Source: Phellopilus nigrolimitatus (lineage: Eukaryota > Basidiomycota > Agaricomycetes > Hymenochaetales > Hymenochaetaceae). Taken from it: a DNA stretch of 35,587 nt. Shown here one piece after another: positions 1-10,140 of the stretch. How positions within the stretch are numbered: position 1 is the first letter of the stretch; every line of letters starts with the position of its first letter. The position numbers and the translations under genes were made by a program. The notes under the pieces are model-generated. The model did no database searches, was not told where the DNA came from, and was given only the letters and a program-made list of their open reading frames with translations. Location of the stretch: NCBI GenBank assembly GCA_021029095.1, contig JAJOHG010000264.1:1-35587 (forward strand), in the 5' to 3' direction.

Positions 1-6
1 ACTTAG

Positions 7-956
7 TCACCCAGAAGCTCCAAGAAACGCCTGCACGTTGTGACGAGCTTCCCGTACGATGTGATGGCCTCCCTGTACGTTATGACGAGATTGCGAATTG
101 ATTCGCGCAAACGCGCTCCCGTACCACGAATCCCCAAACCCGCCCACCCCGTCGTCGCCGAGAAACTCGGCGAGCGGCACGCGGCGGGCCAACCTGATAG
201 CTTTCGTACGCGAGCGGGGTGGCCCAACCTGCGCCGTAGAGTCTGCCCCTTCGCGCGCGTCGGACTCGTTGCCCATGTCGGCCTCGCTACCATTGTCGGA
301 CTCGCTGCCCGCGCCGGTTTCACTACCCATGTCGGCTTCACTACCCACGGTGGCCTCGCTGCCCATGTCGGTCTCACTACCCATGTCAGCCTCATTCTCC
401 GAATCGGCCTCGCTGCCCGCGTCGGCCTCGTTGCCCACGTCGACCTCGCTGCCCATGTCAGCCTCGTTGCTAGTTGTACGAACACGCGCCGCCTTGGCAC
501 ACGCACGCGCCTCGTCCTCAGGCTCGCGTGAGGCGGAGCGCTTGCACGACGCGCTGCTCCCCATCTCCGGCCCCTCGCGCGCAGCCGCCTGTGTTCCCCA
601 AGCCGAGCCCGGTCACCTACCTGCACCACAGAACTAAATAAAATAAAAGACTCGCCTTCAACGCCGGCTCAGCGGCGCACGGCAGGTTCGGCGCGTGCGC
701 GCGCGCCACCGCGGCGTCCCAAACACGGCACTTATCGAGCGCCGCGCCCGCAGCCGTCTGTAACGAAGGTCAGCGTGAAGCCGACACGAAACAACGCGCA
801 TACGCTCACCACCACGCTGTTCGCGAGATCGGGGTCCGTCACTAGCTCGTCGCCGCCCGCCTCAGCGAGCACGGCGTCCAGGTCCTCAAAAACGCGATCG
901 AAACGCGCTTTCAACGCCATTTTTTTCTCTTCCTGAAGCGCAGGCGGGGTGGACAT
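7..956 (-). CDS. Acidic hexapeptide-repeat protein, copy C (unknown function, frameshifted C-terminus)
   Basis: Function unknown. Three exons read on the minus strand: 956-810, 757-656 and 588-7, about 276 aa. Intron 1 (809-758) is GT-AG; intron 2 (655-589) starts GCGAG and ends ACACAG, so it is GC-AG. The same structure occurs in the two copies at 11056-11782 and 12483-13450, which supports the model. The protein starts MSTPPALQEEKK, has an Ala-rich middle, then about 12 tandem hexapeptides of the GSEADM/GNEADA type, giving a very acidic low-complexity region. Relative to the 12483 copy there is an insertion of about 28 bp near position 110-140, after the codons for GDDGV. It shifts the frame, so the end conserved elsewhere (RRFLELLGD) is lost and the protein ends FLGASG. 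It may be a decaying copy. An upstream hairpin module lies at 1029-1180. No domain was recognised. Confidence 0.55.
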
Positions 957-1028
957 GGTAGTGGTAGGTGCAGAAGACGCCCTCTCTCAGCCCTCAAATG
1001 TTGTTTGCTCTATCTAGAGAACGCCTTA

Positions 1029-1180
1029 CAATTGATTGCTACCATATATCATGCATGAATAAGGCAACAGTAGATATACCAGCTTCCTTATTTATATATG
1101 GTACCACTCAATCTGGAGGGAAGCTGTCACGCTTACGTGCCAGGCGGAGGAAGGCGCCGCTGCGCTGCCGCTGCCGCAGA
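1029..1180 (-). repeat. Conserved upstream module with hairpin (copy C)
   Basis: This segment is the reverse complement of 10141-10305 and 12240-12410. Each copy lies just upstream of a member of the acidic-repeat gene family, in the same orientation relative to the gene. It contains an imperfect inverted repeat: TACCATATATCATGCATGA.. (1040-1064) against CCTTATTTATATATGGTAC (1086-1104). The arm carries a TATA-like TATATAAATAAGG, read toward the gene. It ends in a GC-rich GCGGCAGCGGCAG tract. It may be the promoter and 5' leader, or the terminus of a mobile unit; sequence alone does not decide. Confidence 0.7.
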
Positions 1181-1340
1181 AAGTAAATATGGTATGTTAT
1201 ACGCGCTTGTCACGAGTCACGGCCTTCACACGTTCTATAAGCCGTGCAATTCAAACTAAAACCACCTTACACATTATTGACGGTCTCGACTTTGTGCGCT
1301 CGTCCACCTGCTGAGTACACTTCCAATTCGCCACATTCAT
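1180..1340 (-). repeat. Dispersed repeat, piece X
   Basis: The reverse complement of this segment matches 19607-19766 closely, including the shared stretches GTGTACTC.GCAGGTGGACG and TTTTAGTTTGAATTGCACGG. At 19.6 kb the piece is directly followed by piece Y; here the two are separated by the 1376-2062 gene and X is inverted. The match stops where the GC-rich end of the hairpin module begins (about 1180), which marks a junction. Confidence 0.75.
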
Positions 1341-1375
1341 CTTACAAGTGAGTAGGCAAGTACTGTATTATTTAG

Positions 1376-2062
1376 GTGCTCTTGCGTACACATATGTATC
1401 GACGATTCTCTACAGATATGTGGATGTTGGGCTATCACTTCAAATGGCGAACTGTCATGAACGTGGCGAAGGCCAACAACATCCATGTCAGCAGGCCGGA
1501 GCTTCTCTCAACAGCCGTCGAGAACTTCGTACATGACAAGTCGCGCGTCAACTTCTGGGTCACTTACGATTGGGACCACAGACCGATCATCACCTTCCAC
1601 GAACACGAGGATCAACGCGATCCGACCGGGGTAAGGTTCAATGAATGGCATGTTCTTCGTGTCGCACAGGCATTGAAGATGGACCGCGCGCCGCGGTGGT
1701 ACACGGACGAGGAGGGTCTGGCTTATCAGGAAGCTGAGTCAAGCGATGATGACGAGATGAATTGGGGATTGTCCAAGCGAAACGTTGAGGTCGAAAGTGA
1801 CTCAGATGACGATTCCGAGGACGGCGGTTCTGAGAACGCCGATACCTTGGACGGAGATATCGAAAACGGTGATATCGAAAACGGCGATATCGAAAACAGC
1901 GATATCGAAAACAGCGATATCAAAGATGATGATCATGAGGATGAAAGATATGCGAACAGCGGACCGTACGAGGACTCGGTCGGCTTCATGCGAAGACACG
2001 AAGATGAAGACAGTTTCGATCGACGGTCACTAAGAGACATATTTCTCGTCTCGCTGTATTGA
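1376..2062 (+). CDS. Acidic protein of unknown function with D-I-E-N repeats
   Basis: Open frame of 228 aa with no recognised domain. The start is uncertain: ATG 1376 opens the frame, but an acceptor-like CTCTACAG lies just before an in-frame ATG at 1418, so the true start could be 1418 or an upstream exon. The N-terminal half is mixed in composition and looks globular (Trp, Tyr and His rich, for example VNFWVTYDWDHRPIITF). The C-terminal half is highly acidic and contains about five tandem copies of a 15-bp unit, GATATCGAAAACGGT, at about 1855-1925, encoding GDIEN/SDIEN. The gene sits between dispersed repeat pieces X (1180-1340) and Y (2057-2145). The matching X-Y locus at 19.6 kb lacks it, so it may have been inserted or rearranged here. 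Coding status is likely but rests on length and composition. Confidence 0.5.
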   Translation: MLLRTHMYRRFSTDMWMLGYHFKWRTVMNVAKANNIHVSRPELLSTAVENFVHDKSRVNFWVTYDWDHRPIITFHEHEDQRDPTGVRFNEWHVLRVAQALKMDRAPRWYTDEEGLAYQEAESSDDDEMNWGLSKRNVEVESDSDDDSEDGGSENADTLDGDIENGDIENGDIENSDIENSDIKDDDHEDERYANSGPYEDSVGFMRRHEDEDSFDRRSLRDIFLVSLY

Positions 2063-2145
2063 CCATATCGTCTGTGGAACATAAAACGAGAATCGTGGAA
2101 TGCAGACGTTTTTTCACAAAGAAAAAACATCTGTATCAGAGCAAG
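2057..2145 (+). repeat. Dispersed repeat, piece Y
   Basis: Matches 19767-19855 in the same orientation. Shared words include CATATCGTCTGTG and TGGAATGCA.ACTTT-like tracts followed by an A-rich run. It overlaps the stop codon of the preceding gene. Confidence 0.6.
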
Positions 2146-2773
2146 AGGGTAAGCAATTCGAGAGAAGGCGACCAGCACAGGAAATACTGATCGTGGGGAT
2201 TGAATAGGTCAGTCCCCGGTACCCCCCAAAGCATTTTACCTGGTCCTAGGTCCCGAAGAACGGACGACGGAAACAGCCACGCCGTAATAGCAAAACCTAT
2301 ACAGATCAAAGAAGATATGATCATTGTGCTGTGCAGGAAACCTTCGAAAACCTTGTACATACCACAACAACCCCTGAAAAGACGCCGTTTGCCTATCATA
2401 CTTGAGGCTTTTCGGCCCTGCCAATAGACTAACGTACTTGCGATCGAATGAATGTTTCGTTGCAAAATTCGTGTGCTGAGCTGGCTAGTGAACAATGAAA
2501 AGAGAGGCATCTCGGAAAAACAGCTATAAGAACATAAACGAGTCTTGCTTTCTCTTTCGTCGACTCGGAACGTTTGCCATGTCATTGCAGACTTGAGGAT
2601 GAAGACTCGGAGGATGGTGGCGAGCGTGGCCGAGCGCGGATCTGTGTTTTGTGATCGGAGCTTGGAAAACGCGAGGCTGATGAACCTTAATCTAAGCGAT
2701 ATCGAATCAGTGAGCTTCATCAAACACACATGCTCAAGTATTCTCATGGATGGTACGAATCACTTAGAGCACC
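2146..2773. other. Spacer and upstream region of the 2774 gene
   Basis: No convincing gene. A 203-codon open frame on the minus strand (2747-2136) exists. In the duplicated inverted copy at 24.7-25.25 kb that frame is broken by several stops, so there is no sign of coding constraint. The stretch probably holds the promoter of the gene starting at 2774. From about 2215 onward it is part of the segment duplicated in inverted orientation. Confidence 0.5.
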
Positions 2774-4015
2774 ATGCGGACTAGTACTCTCAGTGCTGAG
2801 GATCCTTTCTCTGGCCTGGACGACCTCGACTCCGTATACACCCTAGTCAGCACGTCCTCGCGCACTGCGTCCAATCTGCCTGGTGCTGGGCGGGTGCTTG
2901 GCAATCTCATCTCCAGCTTGGGCCGAACTCTAGAAAGGTTTTTCTCCCGATTTGCGGAAGGGATGGGGATGGGTCCGCGTGCTGTGGCGAGGAAGATCGA
3001 GCTACACCATTCTTGTTGTGTGAGGGAGGAGTCGGCGAATAACAGCCATCCTCCTTCGGCGCGACAAGCGCGTAAGCTCCGTAAGGACTGTCAGAGACTC
3101 GTCGGATACCTACAGTTGAGCGCTGCACATCTCGCCTTAACTATCCTACAAAGAACTAAAGACGCGAATCGACGTAGATCAGACGTCCTCTCTACGCAGT
3201 TCGAAGCGCTCGTCTACATCTCTTGCCTCTCCACGATGCACCTCTCCCTGCAGCAGACGTTCCGTGACTGCAACTCCGTCGCGACCCTGCGCGCGTTCTT
3301 TGCGCGGCTCGAGGCGGCGCGGTACACTGCGGCGACGCGCGAGGAGTTCGGCAGGCTTCTTGTGTCCGCGCGCCGCTGCATCGTCTGCGTGGACGACAAC
3401 GAGATCAACCGTCTTTCAAGAGGCTTCCGGCAGAATATCTACACCGCCGGGTGGGTGCAGTACGTCGAGAAGCTCTCCGTGCGCGCTAAGAGCTGGTAGG
3501 CACACCACCCCCACCAATCTGATTTTGTCTTGAGTAAACTGACTATCGTCATTCATCCGCAGCGAGAACGCCGACTACGCCTTCCTCGCCTGCACGTACC
3601 TGAACAACTGGCTGTTCGAGCTCGAGGGGCGCCGGCGCCCGTTCCCGGAGCGCAACACGCTCGAGATCGTCGCGGCGCTGGCGGCGGTGGTCGCGCGCAT
3701 GCCGCGGCTGCTCGCGTGGCACGTCCTGGACGGCCTGTGCTGCAAGCTCCTCGAGTCGCGCGGGCCCTTCGCGTACGCCGGCCAGGGCGCAGCGCTCGAG
3801 GCGGCGCTTCAGAGGTGCGTGGGTCTGCCGCGTTTTTTTGGTGGGTTATCCTGCTGCGTATTGAATGGCTTTTGTTGATGTGTGCGCGCAGTGATGAAGC
3901 GAGGGAGTTGCTCCCCCTGGCTTCGCGCGTTGCGGATGCACACCGCCAGCAGCTGGGGCGGGCGAGATCTGCAGTCGAGCGCATTCTTCGGGCGCATGCG
4001 CCTTTCGCGATTTGA
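2774..4015 (+). CDS. Unknown-family protein, paralog 1 (four exons)
   Basis: I do not recognise the family. Exons are 2774-3114, 3178-3495, 3563-3814 and 3892-4015, giving 344 aa. The introns are GT-AG, of 63, 67 and 77 bp. The model is supported by the paralog at 25496-26849, which has introns at the same three positions and phases; the first intron starts GTTGAG in both. Aligned blocks include STSS near residue 30, a GPR.V.R.IE block, the exon 2 start QSDVLSTQFE against QSNVVATQLE, FRDCNS near a helical segment, RRCIVCVDDNEI, and the exon 3 start ENADYAFLACTYLNNWL against DTDFAFITTAYLDNWL. The protein looks soluble and helical, with no signal peptide or membrane span. A decayed inverted copy of the first two exons lies at 24058-24703. 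This is probably a lineage-specific fungal family. Confidence 0.8.
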
Positions 4016-6246
4016 GACGCGGAGGAGTGGATAATCAAATTGTTTGGACTTGGACTTGAAAATGCGCTGATTGTAACAGTAAATATTATTGTTTGTGTTG
4101 TAAGATAGGCTTAGGATCCGGGCGGTATGATACATGTACATGTACTTCCATACGACTTTTTTTTTTGGCTTATTTTTCGGACTTGTGGACGGCGGCTTGT
4201 AGCTCCGACAACTTTATCTTCGATATTTTAAGGGCGGATTTTTAAACTCAGCTGAGCGGAGCGAGAACGGTCGACTTTTGTCAATCTGACTCCGTATCCA
4301 GGGGGTAAAGCCCCTTGAGCCGCATCCTCCTCCTCGATCTTCAGATACTTGTTGTCGGTAGCGTCTCTGCGGGTCGGTTTGTTTGTATATGCGGCACGGA
4401 GCTGCAGAGTGGCTGGCGTGTCTGGATGCATCGGCGCTGCGTGACTCGGACGCCATGGAGACTAGCACGCAGACGGGCCTCGGCGACCTCGATGACGGAG
4501 TCGGGAGAGAGGAGAGAGGCGGGTGCAGATGTGAGTGCAGATGTGAGTGCGTGTTGGCCGCCCCCTCACCCCCAGTCTTCTCATCTCTCAAGCAATCTTG
4601 CACGACAGAGCCTGTTGTTAAGGGCGCCGCATGCACGCCTTTGGCTGGCGCCCACCGCATGCGAGACGTGCGCGCCTCTGTCTGCTGCCCGCGTGCTCTC
4701 TCGCGTTTCATGCCATGGTCGTCATTGAGTAGGCTGGCCTCTGCGACCTCGAAGACGGAGTCGGGGGTGCAGATGCGGGTGCAGATGTGAGTGTGTCGTG
4801 TGTCGTGTCGGCCGCCCTCCTCACTCCCAGTCTCCTCATCTCTCAATCAATCTTGCACAACAGAGCCTGTTGTTAAGGGATTCGCATGCACGCCTTGGCT
4901 GGCGCTCCCCACATGCGAGACGTGCGCGCCTCCGTCTGCTGCCCGCGTGCTCTCTCTCTCTCTCTCGCGTTTCGCGCGTTTCGCGCGTTTCGCGTTTTGC
5001 GGCGACCGTCGTACCTGGGCCTTGCACCCGCCGCGGAGCCTACACACCCGTCCTTAGTTCAAATGTGGCATCCAGGCGGACAGACTGCGGAGAGCGGACG
5101 CTGCAGCTCAAGGGCTATGTCGTCCGTCGCTTGCTCTCGACGTCATTTACCTGGCTCAGGCTTAAATAGAAAAGGACGGGTTTAGGTGCCATGGTGGGAT
5201 GGCAGGTTCGATTTTTTCTTCCTGCGTTTCTTTCTGTGCTGGACATCCGGGAGTCGGCGGATCGGCACACTCACTCATTCAAAAGACAAAAAGACAATCG
5301 CGAGATCGGTTTGAAGCCGCATTTCAAATCTCGCCCCGTCCTGTTTTCGTTTCATCTCTTATCGTCTTCTCTCCGGCCGGATGCCTTAAGGGCGCGCGAA
5401 AAGCCCGATTGTTTCGTGTCGTCTATCTGAACTACATCTGCAAATGCGATGTCCTGGAGAGAAAGGCCGTCGGCCGTCGGCTGTCGGGGTTGGTTTTTTT
5501 GAAGGTTGCAACAGCACAGGCACTGTTTTTTCTTTTCATTCAGATTCGAGACATTGATTCTCAGAATTACTCGTATGAGCTGGCCTAGCCCCTGTTTCTG
5601 CGCCATGTGTTGCGCCTTCCGTCGAGCTTCATCTGAAAGCAGTCTCCGCCTAGCGAAACCCCAAGCTCGACTGTCCTATCCGTCGCTTGATAATGTGTTT
5701 TGTTCCCAGTGAATTTTGACAACTCTTCAAGCCCCAAATTCTGAACCGTAGTGCTTGGGAATACATATCGCGAACGAGACTTGCATTTCAGAACCTCCTT
5801 TGTCTCCTGCTCATTTTGTTTCGTCCTCGGATATTCGTAAAGTAATCTTCTGCATGTAATTACATACGTATCGAGTGTTGCAAATGAAGAAGATTTGTCA
5901 TCTGAAAGTTCTCGGCAGAAGTCGGCACTGCCCGCGGGCGGCAAAGGGAACTTGTTTCCAGATCAGATGGCAGGATCTGCAATCTTTGCGCCACCGGGGT
6001 CGACCACTCGTCAACAAAATTATTGCAGTGGAGTGCCTTCAGCCGACCATCACGACACACGCTGTGAGCAGCAAACGTGCGTCCTACCGTCACCGCCACT
6101 TTCTTTTTCTTTTTTTACCTAGGGACTGTATGCTCACTTGCCGTCTGCTTATTTAGTGCTCCTCTGCGCAGCTCGCTTGAGCATTTTTCTCCCCCTACCT
6201 CTACCCACATATCTATCGAGCGGAAGACCAGAAGGACGCCTACGTT
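4016..6246. other. Long spacer between the unknown-family gene and the phosphate transporter
   Basis: No gene I can support in 2.2 kb. It contains a tandem duplication (4476-4977), a CT run followed by TTTCGCGCG units (about 4950-5000), and AT-richer sequence from 5.5 kb on. The open frames here are either low-complexity through the repeats (for example minus 4846-4214) or short and without recognisable motifs (minus 5944-5585 and 6099-5860). The transporter promoter must lie at the right end. No clear TATA box is seen there; a pyrimidine-rich tract runs up to the start codon. Confidence 0.45.
4476..4977 (+). repeat. Tandem direct repeat, two units with period about 260 bp
   Basis: Unit 1 is 4476-4712 and unit 2 is 4736-4977. 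Both run through GACCTCGA.GACGGAGTCGG, then TGCAGATGTGAGTG, GCCGCCC.CTC, GAGCCTGTTGTTAAGGG and CATGCGAGACGTGCGCGCC. The units differ by substitutions and small indels. Frames are not preserved between them, so the repeat looks non-coding. Confidence 0.8.
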
Positions 6247-8679
6247 ATGTCCGACCGTTTGTCTGCCCAGCCTGAGCGCGGTGAGGAGCCAGAGCACACG
6301 CATGTCCGCTCGGGTCTCGAAGAGTACGAGCGCAGTGGAGAGGGGCGCCCGCCGTGGATGCTCACCGCGACGGAGCTCAAGCTACTCGGGATTGCGGGCG
6401 TCGGGTTCTTTCTCGATGGTAAGTGTCTCAAGCTAGTGTGGCTGCAAGGACGTTCGTTGACGCACATCGCTACAGCCTACGACTTGTTCATCATCAACGT
6501 AAGAGTTCTGTATATGAATACATTCGCTTCCGGTTTGGCTGACCCCCCGTATTCTCTTATATTTGTCTCAGCCTGTCGCGACAATGCTGCAGTACAGACT
6601 CTACGATGGAAAGGCACTGCCTGCGAATCTCGAGGGCTTTGTGAAGGCGGGCGCGAACATTGGGAGCGTCATCGGGCAGTTTCTCTTCGGTATGTTTCAC
6701 CATCCCGGCTTCAACATGTCGGGGTCTTACATCTCTTCCTGCAGGCTACCTCGCCGACTCGCTCGGCCGCAAGCGGGTCTACGGGAAAGAGCTGCTCCTC
6801 ATCATCGTCGCGACGATCCTGTGCATCACGACGCCGACGGGGCGCCTCTCGCCGAAGGGCTCGCTCGTGTACCTCGGCGTCTTCCGCATCCTGCTCGGCG
6901 TCGGCGTCGGCGGCGACTACCCGATGAGCGCGTCCGTGTCGACGGACCGCGCGGTCCTGCGCAAGCGCGGCACCATGCTCAGCTACATCTTCGCGAACCA
7001 GGGCTGGGGCAGCTTCGTCGGGAGCATCGTCACCATGGTCGTGCTCGCGTGCTACAAGCACGTCATGCAGGAGGGCAAGACGAGCAGGGTCGACGGGGGT
7101 GCGTTGCTTTCTCTCTCTCTCTCAGAGTATCGATCTGATCACACACACACGCAGTCTGGCGCATCATCATCGGCCTCTCGCTCGTGCCCGCCTTCGCAAC
7201 GCTTTACCAGCGCCTCACGCTGCCCGAGGCGCGCCGCTTCGAGGCCGTGCGCAGGCTCGACGCGGGCGACGACGAGCTCGCGCGCGCGAAGAAGGCACAG
7301 CTGCGCGAAGACGCCGCGCGCGAGCGCGCAGAGAAGGGCGTGGGCGTGGGCGCGCGCGCGCACGACGAGAAGGGCACGTCGGACGGGAGCAGCGAGGGCA
7401 GCTCGGAGGCGCCGCAGGCGGGCGTGGTGCACGAGAAAAGGGAGGTTGTTGGCGGCGAGACGCCCGAGGCGGTCATCGAGGCGGAGCAGGGCCTCGGCGC
7501 GAAGGAGATGACGAGGCGGAAGAAGGCGCATTTTAGGGGTGCGTTTGCTGTTTGTTTGGTTATTGACTGCGGTTTTTTTGCTGACGCGCGTGTGTGCGTG
7601 TGCAGAGTTTCTGTCGTACTTTGCTGAGTGGCGCCATGCGCGGATCCTCATCGGGACGTGCTCATGCTGGTTCTTCCTGGACATCGCGTGCGTCCGGCGT
7701 CGTCTTCTCATCACTTTCCTCCTAAATCTGACTTCTTTAAAACAGGTTCTACGGCATCAACCTGAACCAGAACGTCGTGCTACAGCAGATCGGGTTCGAC
7801 GGGAAGACGGGCACGCCGTGGGAGCGGCTGTTCAAGATCGCGACGGGCAACCTCATCATCACCGCGCTCGGCTTCGTGCCGGGCTACTACGCGACGGTGT
7901 TCACGATCGAGTGGCTCGGCCGCAAGTGGATACAGATACAGGGCTTCTTGATGTGTGCGCTCTTCTGTGCGTTTTTTTGCGTTTTTTTTTTTTTTTTTGA
8001 AGACGGGGTTTTGCGCGCGGTGCTGACTCGGACTCGGACTCTCTGACTTGGGATGCGGTGTTGTAGTGGCCATCCTCGCGGGCAAGTTCACGACGATGGG
8101 AACCGTGCCGTTCATCGTGTGCTTCGCGCTGCTGCAGTTCTTCTTCAACTTTGGCGCAAACACGACGACCTACGTGCGTGCATCGCTCTTCTCTTTCTCT
8201 CGCAACTCTCTGCTAATCTAATCTAATCTAATCTAATCTACACACGATCGTATCTGTGGATCCCGCACGCAGTGCTACCCCGCGGAGGTCTTCCCGACGC
8301 GCTTCCGCGCGTTCGCGCACGGGATGAGCGCCGCGGCGGGCAAGGCGGGCGCGATCATCACCGCGCTGCTGTTCAACACGCTCTCGGAGCGCATCGGCAC
8401 GCCGGCCGTGCTGTGGAGTGAGTCCCTCCTCCTCCTTCTCCCTCCCTCCTTCCTCCTTCCTCCTTCCTTCCTTCCTTCCTCCTTCCTTCCTTCTTCTTTT
8501 GTGTCTTGTGCCTTGTGCGAGTGCTTATGCTGACGACGCATGATGTGATTGAAGTATTCTTCGGGTGCTGCATCGCGGGTGCGGTGTGCACGTTGCTCCT
8601 CCCTGAGGTGCGCGGCCGCGACCCGGATGTGATCGACGCGGAGGAGATCAGGGCCGCGAGCGCGGCGGCGCGGCGGTGA
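6247..8679 (+). CDS. PHO84-type inorganic phosphate transporter (major facilitator superfamily)
   Basis: A proton-coupled phosphate importer of the plasma membrane by family. Ten exons: 6247-6418, 6476-6498, 6572-6689, 6745-7098, 7155-7538, 7606-7687, 7746-7966, 8067-8173, 8273-8417 and 8555-8679, giving 576 aa, close to yeast Pho84 (about 587 aa). Family signs in order: [14 protein letters not shown] across exons 1-2; [16 protein letters not shown] (about residues 106-121), the MFS loop 2-3 motif; [17 protein letters not shown] (about 155-172), the phosphate:H+ symporter signature; a long charged central loop encoded by exon 5 (about 240-350); [12 protein letters not shown]; and [20 protein letters not shown] with [18 protein letters not shown] near the end. 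About 12 hydrophobic segments are visible. All introns are short and GT-AG. Exon 2 is only 23 nt. Start choice: first ATG of the frame, after a pyrimidine-rich leader. Whether it is high or low affinity cannot be told. Confidence 0.95.
8209..8240 (+). repeat. CTAAT microsatellite inside a transporter intron
   Basis: About six tandem copies of the pentamer CTAAT between exons 8 and 9 of the transporter. The unit resembles a fungal branch-point sequence (CTAAT/CTAAC), so the intron may have several candidate branch points. Confidence 0.85.
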
Positions 8680-10140
8680 CAGCCCCCCAGGCTCGGCACG
8701 GATCTAACGGCGGGCGTGGATCACTAGGCAGCAGGAGCAGGCGAGGAGGTGGCCGTGGGCGCGGACTGTCGCGTGGAAGGGGGCCGGACTACAATCCTCC
8801 AAAAAAATCTAAGAATCCTAATTGTGTACCCGATTATATGTATTGCTTACGGCGGGAAAAAAATAATTACGGTGTTGTTGTAGCCTAACTTTTTGACGTC
8901 ACGCACTCGTTGGATTCTGAGGCGGGGTTTGTCTTGGAGAGGGCGGCTGGGCTGCGTTGTGCGCTTTTTTTTTTCTTTTCTTTTTATTTGAGAGGCGGGT
9001 TTCCCTTTGCTTGGGGAGGGGAGCGCGGTCTGTGCCCTGAGGCTTGGCAGATTAAGTCAAGCCGCCGCTGCCTCCACACACGTACACCGCGAGTCTGTTT
9101 ACATTTGCACCTGAGACGGCCATTACAGCCATTTGCAAAAATAATGGGACTGGTTGAAAATAAAATCAATGTCCTCTTTTTGTGGACTCAGTCGAAATCA
9201 CGTCGTCCGTTGCAACATCTACATGTACATGCTACTTGCGAAACTTCGCTCTAGTGCACAACTCTCTGTATTTTGTGCGTAAATTCACTGCATTGCAGCT
9301 CGAGAAAGCAAGCTCTTGGACAATGCGAATATATTGATGCAAGCGCGACAAAGAGTCGGGGATACGGTCCTCATCTACAACATATCATACGTGTAGCTCT
9401 AGAAATGCTTTGAAAACAATAAAGACTGCTGTAAAGGAGGTTTACTGATACTTTACTGGTACTTTGACTGTGGAAGAGGAAGGCGACAGTTATTATATGT
9501 AAGTAGGATTTGGATGGTGGACAGCGACGGCACTACAGTGCATAAAGGCAAAAGTCAACAAGCCGGAAAGGTCCGAATTACTTTTCTATCTACATTTGCC
9601 ACAATTATCTATGACCTATCTGTTTATACGCATTGGTTAGAGGTCATGCGTGTCTACAGATCTTGTATCGTAGATTTCTCAACTGTCGGCTTTTTCTTTT
9701 TTGACCACTGAAAATTTGAAACAAATAATAATAATGATTAAAATGCATTTAAAACTGCTTAATATAGGTTATGTATTATATAAGATAAGCGTCCAAATCT
9801 AATTTAAGTCCGGCATTTCGGATGACCACTTCGCATTAGCCAGTCAGTATCTGACATTTCTTCTTGCACATTTCTTCATGGGAGAGTAGAAATATTCCAG
9901 GGTAAAGTTGCGGACTCCTTGACAAACAAATATAACACGTGATTTGCTATTATTTATTATTTAATTTAATTTAATTTAATTTATTTCTCAGAGAAAATTG
10001 AAACATTATGAAAAAATCGGGAAATTGCGAGAAATTGCGTATTTTGCTTACTTCTATTAGCGAAACTAAAAAAGAAATCAGAAATTCGCAAAATTTCGGC
10101 CCCTAGCCAGATGATGCTTTATGGCTTTATGCACTGTAGA
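8680..10140. other. AT-rich spacer
   Basis: No gene seen. The first part is the 3' flank of the transporter. The rest is AT-rich, with a TTTAA pentamer repeat at about 9959-9982, a CACGTG at 9936-9941, and an A/T-rich tract with repeated GAAATTGCG/GAAATTCGC words at 10010-10100. It ends at the upstream module of the first tandem acidic-repeat gene. Confidence 0.5.

Noticed and set aside
3..629. 208-codon minus-strand frame
   Set aside because: Shifted frame across the acidic-repeat exon of copy C; the hexapeptide minisatellite is open in several frames. Only its last codons correspond to the ancestral C-terminus, through the frameshift.
2136..2747. 203-codon minus-strand frame upstream of the 2774 gene
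   Set aside because: The duplicated copy at 24.7-25.25 kb is full of stops in the same frame, and no motif is seen.
4214..4846. 210-codon minus-strand frame
   Set aside because: Runs through the 260-bp tandem repeat; composition is low complexity and the two repeat units are not read in the same frame.
7139..7714. 191-codon minus-strand frame
   Set aside because: Antisense shadow of GC-rich transporter exons.
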